Source: Luscinia megarhynchos (lineage: Eukaryota; Chordata; Aves; Passeriformes; Turdidae). Taken from it: a stretch of 64,000 nucleotides of DNA. The stretch is taken from the NCBI GenBank assembly GCA_034336665.1, contig CM067572.1:6502286-6566285 (forward strand), written 5' to 3'. The translations under genes and the position numbers were made by a program. The number at the start of each line of letters is the position of its first letter. The stretch's first letter is position 1. Shown piece by piece: positions 1-24,300 of this stretch. Under the pieces are notes generated by a model that worked only from the letters and a program-made list of their open reading frames with translations, ran no database searches and was not told the DNA's origin.

Positions 1-707
1 CTGCCAATGGATGAACCAGGAACCACTGGCTTGAAGGAAGAACCCCCTGATCAAAAATAGGCAAGCAGGTCAAGAAGTGAGTGAATAAGGCGGTAGGTAT
101 TAACTGGGAGTCTCCAGGGCCTTTAAAAAAATTCAAATGCCTTCCATTATAAAAAAACACATACATACCATTGGCTTCACTTTATCTACAGTAAATTCAC
201 AAAAACATTGAAAACAGCAATCTAGTTCACCCACTACAAAACTCAGAAGTGACATCTCGGGTTAAAAGCAAAGCTATAAATGTAGTTCCTTAAAAAATGC
301 AAACATATTTCTTTACATACAGATAAATGTTACATGATTGGCTGCTATAATGTGTATATTCTGTTATGTACAAAAAAAAGTACAGGATTAGCAGACTGAG
401 CACAAGCAAAAACCCTTCAAGGACAATCTAACCAAACCACCAAAAACAAAAAGACTGGCTCTTAGTTTATCGGTCACCATGATAATGTGTGCTGGCCCCT
501 TTTAAAAAGTCAGTGATTTCTTCCCCCCTCCCCTATTTCTTCACTTGATTTTTTTTTTCTAGTTTACAGAAAGCCTTTTTGTGTAATAATCAGTGAATAG
601 AAAAACTTCACCTGCAAATACAAGGTAGAAATGTTATTTCACAGCTATAGGCTGCAGCATTGATCTCTCCAGATCTCAAATGGAGAATGTACATGTTTGG
701 CTCCCAG
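1..707 (-). other. GNB4: GNB4 3' untranslated region (partial, runs off window)
   Basis: This AT-rich stretch lies directly downstream of the GNB4 stop codon (complement of 708-710) and is best read as 3'UTR in the same terminal exon. I saw no convincing AATAAA polyadenylation signal on the minus strand here, so the UTR probably continues past the left edge. One perfect Pumilio-type element, UGUAGAUA in mRNA sense, lies at 183-190; this is a motif match only. No ORF of interest is present. Confidence 0.75.
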
Positions 708-10779
<10,072 letters not shown>

Positions 10780-10819
10780 CTTCAGCCTCTACTTCTCACA
10801 CTCCACTGGTGAAGAAAAC
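10780..10819 (-). other. GNB4: GNB4 5'UTR part of the start-codon exon
   Basis: Short 5'UTR upstream of the ATG. Two acceptors are plausible on the minus strand: a strong one with tract TTTCCTCCCTCTTCTTGGCAG (exon starting at 10819) and a second 14 nt downstream ending TTCTTCACCAG (exon starting at 10805). Both leave the CDS unchanged. The first is preferred for its longer pyrimidine tract. Confidence 0.6.
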
Positions 10820-13800
10820 CTGCCAAGAAGAGGGAGGAAAGAGATACTGAAAGTTACTTTTCTCCTCTTTAAAAAAAAACATAACAAAACCCTAAGAATC
10901 TGTGTGTATATATTTATATATTTACTCTGCTTTTAGAAGGACTTCCAAATACACGTTCCCTTTAGTACACCGTGTTAATGAATTTGGCAAGACCTAAGTG
11001 ATTTCAATTCCTGAATTACCACAAAAAGCAGAATTTAGTGAAGTCTATTCTGAATATAAAAGCAACTGTCAACAGAACCACCCACTGTACTTTATGAGCC
11101 TGTTTTGTAGCAGCTCCCTGCTCCCCCGCCCAGAAATCTGTCAGTCTGTGCCCCGGGATGGCAACACAGAGCAGAGGCTGCAGGTGCCCCCAGCATTTAG
11201 CCCTGGGCCCAACAGGGCTGTGATACAGGCACCTTGCACAGGACATCCAGGGCAGACTTGGTTTTAATTGAAAATTAAATTTTTTAATCCTAAATTACAG
11301 CTGAAATCCACTTTTTTCTCCTATTTTTTCAGGCAAGGCACAGTGATCTTTTCCTTTCAAAAGCACCCAAGGAGTGAGATGGGATAGCACAGACCAAACC
11401 TAAAAGTATCCTTGTGCTAATACAGCCTCAGCTCCCTAAAGCACTTATCATCTGAACAAAGACTCAAAGCAAACTTAAAAAGAAGATCAATTAACAGTAA
11501 GACCACATGTGGGCACACTTTCAGGTCAATATTTCTTTTTTTCAAATAAGATTTTTGCATTCAATTTTTTTCAAGGTGTTGAACAAAGTTTCCTCAGATC
11601 AATTTTTATTTTTTTTATCCCCAGCACAGCAGTGCAGCCAAACACCACTAGAGACCTCTTAAGTCTATTCACACGCATGGAGACTTCAAAATCCTTGCAG
11701 TGAAAGCAACATCAGCAAGTAAATTGCTCACAGACAAGCCAGGCACTTACTTGTAATTTTTCATGACAGAAAAAGCACACCAGAAAGGTGATAACAGTAG
11801 TCCCATGACATTATATAAAAAGCCAAAACACTTCTAGCTTGTAGAAGACAGACAAGTCAGACAACTACTCACAAAATGAAAATTGAGGAAGGAAGGAAAA
11901 GAAGCAGGAAGAAGAACCTATTCAAAACGTTAGCCTATGCTTCCTATTCAGTCCACTGAAAAATGGCCAAAAAAGAGGAAAAAAGGTCACAGTGTGTCTG
12001 GTAAGTTGTAGACCTCTGAGGAAACCCCTTTATTTGGCCTGGCTACTGGTTCTCTGCACTTCAGTAGTGATGTGCTCCAAAAGACTGACTCAGGAAAGGT
12101 TTTTTTCCATCTATAAAACACCACTCATAGATTTAAAACAGTGAGAAGTTTTGGTTCAAAGCAATTTGCAATAATCATCCTTGGACTAACAGTTTATAAA
12201 GTGTTTAAGAGCTACAAAGTTTATTGCTGCTCAAGAAGAAAAGTATCTTCACTAATTATCCATCTACTTCCTTTCAATCTCTGTGCTTCCCACAGGTATC
12301 ACTTCACTTCAGAACCAACTCACAAACATTCACTGAGCTGGATCATCTCCAAATCAAAGCACATCCTCATCAGTAAGAGGGATGGTGACTCAGCTCTAAC
12401 CAGTATTTCCAGCTATATGGAAGCAAACTGTGAGGTTCACACATTTCCCTTCCTTAAACCTGTGCTCTGTTCAAGTACAAAGACGTTGCAATGCATATGG
12501 AAATCTCGAGGAGACTTCTCCATTTCCCACTGTGTTCCTTTTTCAGAAGCCCAGACTATTGAACACTGCTGAATTCACAGCAGGTGTAACCCACCAGCCA
12601 TCAACACTTCGTGTCCAATTTTAAAGACTAAGCATTAAAAACATGACTTTAGCATATGCATTAATCACATACCTTTACAGGCTATTTGGTTTAATTACAA
12701 CCTTAATGCCTTTAATGGGGATACCCCTATGAAATATAGCCCCACTTTCAGTTCTGACAGTGTCAAATTAACCTTTCCAGTATGATTTTTCCTTTTTATT
12801 CCAGAACTACTCAAAGGTAACACAGACAAAACAATGGTCTCAAAGGTCTAAAGCCAGCCAGCCATGCTGCCTGCCAATGTTCAGCAGTCTTGTGTGCTAT
12901 TTTTAACAGGAGATAAAAGATTCCTAGCAGGGAAGTTGATGTATCTCTAATTTTCTGAGAAGGGAAGTCAGTTTCTGCCCTGTGATGTGCCACACACTTC
13001 AGTGCTCTGTAGACAGTCACTTCACATTCTCACAGAGAATTACTGATCATAAAGAAAGTGACATTCTTTGCAACTGGAAGCATGCATGGCCAGTCACAAG
13101 CACCCAAAATTAGGGCATTTTTCTATTCATAGGTAAAGCTGTGAGCAGATATGAGAATGAGCTGTAGCATTGCACAGGCAAAGATCACCAGTGACAATTC
13201 TGCACATAAAGTTAATGTTAATTAATGTCACTCATATCAGCACTGTTCACCATTAATGCCATTTCTGCACCAAGTTGCACCAGCAGCTGCACAGCTGTTA
13301 AACTTCACAGCTTTAAATCGTGTTACACTTCTCCAAGTTCCTACATGGACAAACTCCAGAAGCCTTCTCACTCACCCACGTCTAGTTTAACAAAAATTCT
13401 GAAAAGAATAAAAGGATAATGATCCTCCATATTTTTGAAAGAAACTTTTTTAGTAGTGGAAAAGCCCTAGCAGCACCAGCATGTTCTAAATCTGCAAAGC
13501 CTTAAGCATTACTGCTCAGTAGAAATGTGCCAGTGGTTCAAGGTCAAGCCATACCTCAATGAGCAGAGCTGCCTTCAAACCAGCACACACTTCCACAAAA
13601 TCCAGGTTCACTTTAGAACTGGTTCACTCTAGCTTTAAGCACTAAAGTCCCTTTCCAGTACACAGCATTTGAACAGCTAACTCTGAGATATTAAGCTATG
13701 TATAAACACCAAGATACTACAGTAAACAAACTAAGTGCAGTTCAACTATTAAATTGAAGTGTATCCAACAGTGTTGCACTGCCTGGCAGCAGCTGCCAAT

Positions 13801-16800
13801 GCAAAGCCTGTGTGTTCAGATCATCACCCACCATTAAGTATTTAGCAGAAGTGGGAAAAAAAGATGCTTCCAGTTGGGATTTTTACTTCTTTTTTCAAGC
13901 ACCATTTTCACGTGCCCACAGGAAGCTGCAGAAATTGAGTGGGTAGGGAGGAAGCTCTCACGGATGCGCTTCCAGATTCTCACTCACTCTGCAAGCAGCA
14001 TCTCTGAACTCCTGTCGAACTCCTGTGGGAACATCTCACTGATGTCACCAGACTCACAACAGCAACACAGCAAGATAAGCACATGCTTGGAACTCATGGA
14101 TGCACCCGTGTCTGTTTTAATACTTCTGAATCTCCAGCAGTATGGTTACCATACTATTGAGGTAGTTATGTACAAAGACCATTACCCAGACTAGATTTAC
14201 TTGCTGAAATGTTGTTTCTAAGCCTACCAAGTGAAGTGAAGCACAGGAGGACACAGAACTGAGATGCTTAGCAGCACTGACAAAGCAGAGGCTGCATCCT
14301 ACAAATCTGTCCTCACTGCAGAGAAGCAAGACACCACCTCAACCTTGAAATGTGATATCAAGCACCAGGTAAACAACTTGGGTTTTATCAGATTAAATGC
14401 TGAGACTGCTTTGGCAGGGCTTACAAGGATTGCCAGAACAGAGGTGATCTCTGTGTTGCAGATTTTTCCTCATACTGAAAAAACCTCAGTGGATTCATCA
14501 CCAACCCCTACCAGGTTACAAAGGACAAGATGCCTGTTCACTCTCCCCTCCAAGATCAAAATACTGCAGCCTGGAAGGAATGCAGCTTCACAGCCGGGAA
14601 AAATCTTTATTCCAGATATGAATTTCCCCAGGAGCCCAGCTGTACCATGCTTGGTCATATACAGAGCAAACCATCAGCTCCTGCAACTGTATGGGCAGAA
14701 AGAGTGAGTGAGGGCTCCTCCTGCCACCTCAGGAGACTGGGGGTAATGTGATGTCTACTTCCCTGACTTATTCATCGTTTTAATAAATGCTGAATCAGAG
14801 AAAAAATATTCAGAGTTTGCTCAGATGCTGAATACTCGTGGTATCTGCTTTTCAGCATTCAGAGGTAGCACCTCTGATCAAAGAGGTCAGATGCTTCTCT
14901 TCAAATACAACTCATGATGTGCATGATGTGCTATGAACAGTTCCACCCGCTGAGGCCTTGAGGGGAAGAGCAACAGGACAGGGAAGAACCTTTTAGAACC
15001 TTTGGTAGCTGAGGGTGTGCCACTGCAGGACACCCAAAGCAGTAGGAAATGGAGTCAAGGACACAAGATGCTTCCATCAAAGCACCAGCACAGGGAGCTC
15101 GTTGTGAGCGCTGACTTTGTGCAGCCAGGGAGGCACATCCTTGCCCCCAGTCATTTGTAGCCTGAACTGCACCTCAGTGGACTTGCACAAATGAATTTAC
15201 TGATATCAAAATAAAGGTGCCTCCCAAGGCAAAATAATTAACTAAGTCAGATTCCACAGTATATCTAGTGCCAAGAAAGCCACTGCCAGGCTGGAGTGCT
15301 CCACAGATAAATTACTCCTTACACTGTCACTGATTCAGTAGCAGCATCATTTGCTAAGAGTTTAATTCTTCATCATACAGGCAGGCAGTGACAAATTACC
15401 CCAGGGTCTTGTCTCCAAAGTACTGTCTCTGCAACCTGTGGGCTCAAAACTTTGTGGCTGGAAAAACATGATTTTCTCTGCAAGAGTTACTAGAGACGTG
15501 TAAATATGCCCCACCCCACAACAAAGGCTTGCTATTTTCGTGCCATATATATAGAGATTAAAGGGACTGCAGAAAGAACAGTCTGCTTGACTGGATTCTT
15601 AAGCTCTCTCAGAATTTTTATGTAAAAATTTCACTTCGTATTAAAAATAATCCATCCTTTAGAACTGAAATAAATGCTTATCTACCATGTGTCAACCTCA
15701 GGTTTTCAACTCCTATGCAGAAAGATCTCAAAGTGATCAACAGACAGGAATAAATAGGAAATTCCACACAGCTTTCATGTTATCATCCCTACTAGTTTTC
15801 ACACAGGTGGCTAAACATAAGGAATGCTAACTATAGCACTTTACTAAATATAGGGGAAAGACACCAAGAAATACTCCAGCTCTCTCAAAGGAGATACATC
15901 GGTAACTCAGACACTCAGGCTGTGGACAATGGGTTCTGCCTCTGGAGCTGAGCCCTGCCAGCACACACAGAACAACACTTCATATATTCGGGATCTGCCA
16001 GAGAAGATTTTGATAAAACATTTCTTCATTTAGTGACACTAAACAAGACTCTGGCAGCTTTGCCCAGTCATTTATGTCTCCCCAGGGCTATCACTAGAGA
16101 AGAACAAAAAGAGGTTTTATCTCTTACAGCCTGAAGAGAATGACATATTCAAAATCTACAAAATTTGACACAGTGGACAAAGCCTTACATCAAGTGAAAT
16201 CTCTGCCTGAACAACAGTCATTTAAAGTAAATACATTAATGCTGTGCTGCAGTTACACACCTTCACATATAATCAACTATTTTGGGTGGAATTTTACATA
16301 ATGTATTTTCTATGGTAGAGCTGTTAGAGAACCACACACACACTCAGCTCTCCACTGCAGAAAATGGAAGATTTAGTATTTTTTTCTACTATACCTTGGC
16401 CCTATGCTTGCCTCTGCTTTGTTTCTCAGAGACCTTTCCAGCTATCCATTCTCCCCAGCCTTCTTTGTTCTGCCTTGTAGGAGTACTGCATCAATAAACA
16501 AAGACAACAAAGCAAGGAGCTTTTATACTGGTCAACTAATACTTGATATCCAGGAGAATAATGCTGGGATAAGTTGAAATAACAGTATATAAAGGGCTGT
16601 AATTGCCTCATTGTGTACCTTGATCTTTATCTCCCCTCTCAAACCTCTTGAGTGCATCTCCCGCCTTTCTTTATCTTTAATGTATGTTTTAAGGAGTGCA
16701 GAACATCTTACACACATCAGTTAATTAAGAAAATAATGGTTATTCTCTCAAAAAAATGGCTACAAATTAGAAAATAAGCCTGGAAATCCTAACTCAATCT

Positions 16801-16946
16801 TTTCCTTAAGATTTTTGTATGTTCATTTTGTCAGAAGGAATTAATTGCCACTCTGATTTCCGACCCCCAGGCAGATGCAAAGGAGAGTTCTCCCATGCTC
16901 AGGGCCTCTGGTCTCCCCAAGAAGAAAACAGGAAGCAGCCTGGGTG

Positions 16947-16967
16947 TGACCTCGCTCGCTGAGGTCA
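16947..16967. promoter_or_regulatory. Everted AGGTCA half-sites (9-bp spacer)
   Basis: TGACCT and AGGTCA are arranged back to back with 9 bases between; the outer seven bases form exact inverted arms. This is the half-site used by nuclear receptors of the RAR/RXR type. It is a motif match only; spacing 9 is not the classic ER6 or ER8. Confidence 0.3.
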
Positions 16968-17628
16968 GTGCTATTGTTGCACTTCTGCACATTTTGGAAG
17001 TGTTTTAAAGTGATATGTCTCCATTATAGCTTTGGTACAAAAACAGGAAATAATCAACCAACGCCTCTCGGAGAGGAAGGGTATGAGCAGTTACTTAAAC
17101 ACCCATTCCTCTAAGAGATACCATCCCCAATTTTAAGGGACCAATGAATGTGTGTGCCCAGAACTGCATGGACAGCTGGACTGGAGAGGTGACACGAGAG
17201 ACTCAAGCAAACTGCAGGTGAGGGGGACTCAAGCCTCACCTCCTGGTGTGCCCAGGTGCCCTGAGCAGTTAGAGCAGGAACACAACCCCACCCCAACAGG
17301 GTGGCACAAGCAGCTTCAAGGCAGCAGTACTGCTCCTTCCTCCCTTTGCCAGAACACCTTGGACCTCCTGATGGTAAAGAGCAGAAATGTGTGCCATTTT
17401 ATACACACTCAGCCAGGGAATTTAACAGGATTTTGAAATAAAGCCTGCTACATCAAAACACTTCTGTTTACCACAAGAACTTGCAGTTATGAACAGAATA
17501 TAAACCTCTGTGTTCGCCTTCAGCACTGTAAACATCACCCGTGAGTGTTTCTCAGCCACAGAGAGGCGCAGAGGAAGCAGCAGCTGAGCACAAAGCCATG
17601 GCCTGGCTCACAGAGAGAGAACCCACAC

Positions 17629-17695
17629 GGGTTGGGCTGGAACTGGGTCATCTTCGAGGTCTCCTCCAACCCAAACCACGCTGTGGTTCCACAGG
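17629..17695 (+). mobile_element. CR1 LINE 3' tail fragment
   Basis: The run GGGTTGGGCTGGA, then GATCTTCGAGGTC-like wording and TCCAACCCAAACCA, follows the conserved 3' end of avian CR1 elements. Only the tail remains, as is common for these 5'-truncated retrotransposons. It lies antisense to GNB4 in intron 1. Confidence 0.55.
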
Positions 17696-20600
17696 GAGCA
17701 GCCCAGGCACACCAGGGCACAGCCCACCTTGGGTTTGGTGGCTGCTTTGATTACGGTTTCCATGGGGACAAACAGCCCAACAAACACTGACCCTGTCGAC
17801 AGCAGTCACAAAACAGACGAAGGAAATCAGTTTAGAAATTAAAGTGAAGTGATTCTTAAGTCTACTAGTAAAAAAACATCACTGACTTGAGACTGCTGTC
17901 CTTCATTTGACTGACAGCTCATGAGACTGGTGTCTTAAGCCCAGAGACATGAGAGTTTATTTCTAATAACCAGTTAAAGTCCAAGCCAAGTACATTGACA
18001 AAACACACACAGAAAGACCTTACTCTTCTTAACCCACACACACTAGATTCTAGAAAAAAACGCTTCAAGAAATTCAGTGTTAAGCATAAGGCTGAGAAAA
18101 AGCACAGGAAGGAAGGATTTTTTAGTCATTCACAGTACTTCACAGTCCAACAGTGATTTTTCCAAAATTAACATTCTTGCATCTTCTATTCATAATGTTC
18201 ATTTCCAGGTCAAAATGTTTTGGTACATAAGCACAGACTTATTTTTATCACACTCCCTTGCAAAGAGAACTTCATGTGAAATTCAAATTATCTTGTCTTT
18301 AGTGACTATAATAATGATTCCCCAGTAAAAACTTGGTTCACTGACCTCAGGACGCTCCATTACTGCACAAATTATTATTGGTTTTGCAATTCAAAACATG
18401 TAAGAAATGGCAAGAAAGATCTTAATGAAGCAGAAAGATATAACCCTAAGTAAGAAGACAGAGATGGTTCCAGTCCAATTTCTTCCTTGGGGACAGACAG
18501 GTGGACACATATGGAGTGAGCTGAGGGCTTTTGTCTCTTCAAATACCCAGCTATACCCAGAAGTTATTTTAACATTTTAGTAGGAGAAGTGTACTGCAGA
18601 GTGACAATTCAAAGTCATTTTGAAAGACCCTCATCTACACTTAAATCCATCTCTAAGCAAGTTTGACTTTAGATTTTTTTAAGGGGCTAATGCATTGGTA
18701 TTTCCTGAAGTGGCATCATGTAGGGCCAAGCAGTGCTACACATATAAAATCTGGTCTGGCACCTACAGGCACAAAGATTACTGAAGCAGCCTCCTGTTAT
18801 CTGAGAGTGAGCAGACTGCACAGTGTGCATAAAAAGCACCAACTGCACAGAAAATTTTAGGTTTAAAGTCAGCAGAGAAGATACACGTGAAGAGAAACTA
18901 CAGTGTGGACAGGAAAAGTGCCTCCATTCAGCTCGGATGACTGTTCACTGGCCCGCAATAATTCCTGGCTGACAGTTTTTGAAAGTGGAGCATTCTCACT
19001 CTCTTGAGGAGCAGAAAGCCCAGCAGTACCAGTTACACACACACACACTGCATCCTTTCAAATGTCCCATCAGCTCGGGAGAAGCCATGCATTTGATGGA
19101 TCCATGGTCCCCTTCCCTCCTCCCCATCAGCACCACTGGCACTCCCCTGGTACCGCAGTCACAGCGAGGCATTATGTGCTGCTCACAGCTTACAGCTGCA
19201 CCCTTTCACAGCAAAACAAGGCAACAGAAACATTTGTGCTTTTTTTAATACAAATTACCTAAAGGTCAGATAAAACTGCTGCCCTCAGGTCTAATTTAAT
19301 TTTGCTTTTGGGTTCACAATACATTTCTGGTCAATTACCTGTGATTTGAAGCCATGAAAATCAAGTTCTCTTCCAGACTAGAGTTCAGGCTACCTTAGCA
19401 GGCTTTTCTAAATTATTTTTTTGTTTTGAGATTCACATTTATATGAGATACATATACTTTCTACCAAAAACCTCACACTACAGAATGATCAGAAATTCAA
19501 CGCTAGAATGTAAAACCCCCATCTACTGTTTTTTCACCCTCATTACTGCAAATATGGGATTAAGAGCACATGGCCTGGGCAGCTTTGTCTGGTACCACTT
19601 GTGATGAGACTGATATATCTAATCTATACTCCTTGGAATTCCTTTTGATGTTTTCTCAAGCAGTAATGTCTGTTTTCAAGCAGTTGCTCACTAAAGAAGA
19701 TACAACATCCAATACTGAAGAAAGAAGTCACGTTAAGGAAATCAGCAGCACTGTGTTCCTAATTATCACCACACTTGCAGGCTTCTCAAAACAAAGGCTG
19801 TCTTTGTAGAAGCAATTTTTAACTGGTCCATAGTCAGAAATTACCTACTTGCCTGGAAAGAAAATGGGCCTAGATGAAGTTTCCAACAGAAGAGGATACA
19901 AGAAACAAACTGCTGCTGCAAAGAAGTACAATATTGATTCCCACCTGTACTAGTCTTCCACAAAGTATAACTTTTTTTATATGAAAACTTTTTTATGAAC
20001 ACATGATGCTCACTAGGTTATAAAGAGCAGAATTCCCCCGTGGAGACAAAGCCTAAGGTTATAGACAGGAATAATCAGTCAGGCACCACAGCCAGGAGAG
20101 AGCCCACGGCTCCACAACCTGCTTCGCTCAAGGGTCTTTCCAATCCACTGAACTGCTGCTCTAAATGCTCCCTACTTGTCTCAGTCATGGTGAGCAGGAC
20201 AGCAGCTCAGCTAAATCCCTGCCTGTTCTAGCCCTCACCAGAGAGCAGACATTGCTCTTGGAAGTCTTTTTGGGTTTAATGTTTGAGATATGCATTCCAC
20301 CACTCAAGTTTTTCTCAGCAGTGGTGAATGATGGATTGGTAAAAATGGCTAAAAATTCTTAAGCTCCTGCTTCCAGAAGTTACACACCAAACAGAGATGC
20401 CTGTGAATGACAAGGCAAACACAGCCACAGCTCTGAAACTCTGCAGCAATTCAACTGTTTGCTAAGGTTGTTGGCCTTTCAGCTCTCATCCTGTCACTGT
20501 TACCAAAGCTCTACAATTCAGGGCCACGAGGTTTCTGTAGAGATTGAGAACAGAGAATTCCTTGAGCTTCTGCAGCAGCACCACCAGGAAAAGCCAACTT

Positions 20601-23600
20601 TCTTCACTCCATTCCTTTCCAAAGTGCATACTCTGCTTTTGATGCCCATCTATCTGTATTTGTAAGAACATCTAACAGATGAGCAAAAAAAAAAATGCCT
20701 TAATGACCTCTCATCTCCAGCTACCTGACTTCCAAATTAGCTGCTTTTTCCTAAAGTGTGGATAACTGCAGTGACACACTCACATCATCAAATACTCATT
20801 TACAGGACATTTACTCTAGATTAGTATTTTTATTTTGATGTATAAAAATGAATTAATAATCCAGCTCCCTCTATAGTGATGTTTCCAAAACAAAGAAAGG
20901 AGTTTCCCCTTTTCTGGTGCATATCTTAGAAGTTGTGTTTGTAGCACCAAGCCAGTTTTACTTCCAGGCCATCTCATTCTCCATACTTTGAATTAATTTT
21001 GTATTTAGACACCTTGTATTAAAACTACTTGAAAAAGCAATGAAGAACTTTCTTGTCCAACAAGTATCAGCCAGTGAGACTGAGAACAGGAATTCAGTGT
21101 CCTATAAAAAGCTGTAACTCTTCCCTGTGGAGCACTGCTCTTCTCCCCTGAGATAGTCAGGAGCACCCAACCCCCCTGCTATGTCCTTCCTACCATTCAA
21201 TGGAAGGAAAATGGTACCAATGTCCTGATTAATTTCTTGAAATTCTAGGGCATCTGGGCTTGATGCTGTCATGGAAACTTTGCTGTGCTGCTTTTTTAAT
21301 TCTGCTTTTATGTGCCTGATGTCGAGACTAAAACAAAACTCAATCTTCTCATCAGCACCGTGCACAAGCAAAGGGAAGGGCTCCAGTCTTCCTCCTCAAC
21401 AGCAACACAAGATAAATACATGGTCCTAAATCTAATTCATATTTTACAGGGGGAGAGAAAGCTTTTACAGAATTTAGCTACCTAAAATCTAGTGTACTCC
21501 AATTTACTAACTTTTAGTACTGTGACACTATATTGCACAGCCAAAATCTTTAAGTCAAATCATCAACACTGATCAAATCACTAGGTACACACTAAATTTA
21601 ATGTGTGAAATCAGATTTTGACAAGCATAACATCTATACATGGAATCTGAATACTTTTTCCAGCTCAGTAACAACTAAGCTCAACTTAAATCAAGATCTG
21701 AAAGAAGAAAAATGTCTTCCTTTTCCAAGCTAGGAATAAAACTGTTTTATATAAACAATCACCTAAAACAACCAATTATGACACAAAGGGTCACCAGAAA
21801 AATACTCAGATCAAATATTTCTTTTAAACTGATTTTAAATATCACATTTCAGCAATAGATCATAAAAAAGCATCTTTAATTTTAATACAAGACTTCAAAT
21901 GCACACAAATACCACACAAATTGCATTTCAATATAAAAACAAAATTACACAAGTGCAATTTATGTTAGAAATAATTACTACATATACATATATATCTCAG
22001 AAAAAACATAAATAATCCAACAAGATTTAAATCATCAGGTTATCTGGAAACTGCTTGGATGCTCTGTGCTAGACTAGATGCTGACCACCTGAATTAATAC
22101 CTGCATGATGAAAACAAACCAGGCAGGCCCAAGAGCTTCCAGTGCTGATTGCAATGAGGTGATTTGTTCTTGTAAAGCTGCCAAGACAGTCAGTGAAAGC
22201 AGCTCCAAAACCAATCTCATTTAAGAAGCACATTCGAATCCTGAGATTGATTTTATGATTTCATTTTGTTCTCCTCCCCACCCCATTTGAAAATTAAAAC
22301 CTTAAAAAATAATTTGCAATGTTAACATTACTCAGCTCTTTTAATGTTTCAAAACACTGGGATTCACAATGACTCAAATATTTGGCTTACACTGAAAATC
22401 CATATGATTAATATTTGTCTGAGATCTAACATAAGAAGGAGGGAGAAAACAATTCCTGCAGATTATCAAACCTGTTTTGCCCCAAAGAACTAATTTTATG
22501 TAACAGGTGGCACTTGAGAGTGCCTTTTGCTCTACAAGACAAACAAGCACTTCCATCTTTCCCTCTTCTTTTCAATTTAAGCCCTTTTAGAAAGCAAGAG
22601 ATTGCAGGAGTTACAGTAACTGAATCAAAACCTGGCTTAGTGTGTCAGCATTTCACAAACTTTTGGAAGCTGAGACACCTTAAATGAAATGAAACCATCT
22701 TCAGTGAACTGCACAAGCATTGTCCATCAGTACCAGTGTTAATTCTGGCTTTCATAAACCCTCAGCCCAGCTCTCCCCAGGCATTGCCCCACAGCCACTC
22801 ACAATGATTCACATCCAGGCTGACATTCACTCAAAGCATTCAGGAATTCCCCTCCTGCTCTTCTGTTTCAGGCTCTCTGCAAAGACAGTTCTGTTGTTCA
22901 AACACTGCTGAAGACATGACCCCAAGCCTGACCAGTGCCGTCCTTTTCACTGAAGCTGCAGCTTAGTGCAGCCCTGCCTCCCGTTACCCAGGAAGCTCCA
23001 TGAAGCTCTCTGCACTAGTATCAGGTACCAGAGCACAGCCTCAAGAGAACAGCACACATTCTGTGTTTTTCAGGAGCACTTGCTCTGGTTCTGTTTCGGG
23101 TCTTTCACGTAAATTCAGTTACAAAACTCTGGGTTGCAAAACACAGAAGTTTCATACAAGAACAAAACAATAACAACTAAATTTAATTACACACTTCAGA
23201 AGATGAAGTAAGTGACAGGTCTGCATCCAATTAGAAAACAGAAAAAAATTTTGGTGCAACTTAAAAAATATTTTCTTGATTAGCAATACTATGCATACTT
23301 TCTAAACAGCCAGTTCCAGGCACTTGGGAGCTGCATTAATCTGAGCATTGATATTTCCAGACAGTGTTAAGTACAAAACACAATCACTGCATTATCACTG
23401 TCCCAAAGTATTTACATTCTAGGAGCATGCACTGCACGTCCAGCTCAGAGATTCTGAATTTCTTACTAGTTTGGTAAGACATCTCAAAGTGACTTCTGAG
23501 ATATAAAAATATAAATGACTGCCTTCACTAACACAATAGTCATAAATTTAAGACTATGGCAGAAAACAGAGTAACTGAAGATCACTTATCTACATACTGT

Positions 23601-24239
23601 GGGGATTTTTTTATTTGTGTTTCTTATTCACCTTCAAAATCTTATATTCATAAATGTGCAATTTTTTTAAGTTCCATAATGGTCTAGGAGAGACCTACAC
23701 ACAGTTCTGTACTCAAAAATATTTTTGCAAGGTTTTCAATTGAGGCTTTTGAGTTCCTATATTTTTCTTTAGAAACTTGAAAACTAAAATACTAGTACAA
23801 ATTAAACACGAGATGCATTAGTCCTCAATTAAGCAACATGAAAATACAGTTGAAACTTTCATTATCCAACATAAATGTAACAGATGACATTTGCAGCCAA
23901 CAATTTTTTACTTAAGATTTAAATGACCTGAGCAGTTAATCAAGACCAACTTGCCAAGCACTCAGAAAAGGGCTGGAGTAGAGATATAAAGCAGCAGCTA
24001 TTTGTGCAGCACTTTAACAATACAGAAGAGAGAGGAAGAGGCATCTGTAACTCAAACTCAATTTTTTCATGATTAACATGAAAGGTGAAAGGTATATACC
24101 ATATACTATTATAGCATAGTTCTATGAGAACTTAGTTCTTAGCCTATTAAATTTGTATAACCCATCTGCATTATCCACTGTGAAAACTGCTCATTTTAGA
24201 GAAATAATAACTCAAAATATAGTTTGCCAGAGCAGACAC

Positions 24240-24300
24240 ACAGCAAGACATATACTTACATATACACATATATATATACATACTTACATAGACATACTAA
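24240..24300. repeat. TA/CA-rich simple repeat
   Basis: Alternating pyrimidine-purine tract rich in ATATAC, ACATAC and TATATA units. Impure microsatellite in GNB4 intron 1. Confidence 0.7.

Noticed and set aside
14264..14707. 147-codon plus-strand ORF in GNB4 intron 1
   Set aside because: No recognisable domain, no splice partners; consistent with a chance ORF.
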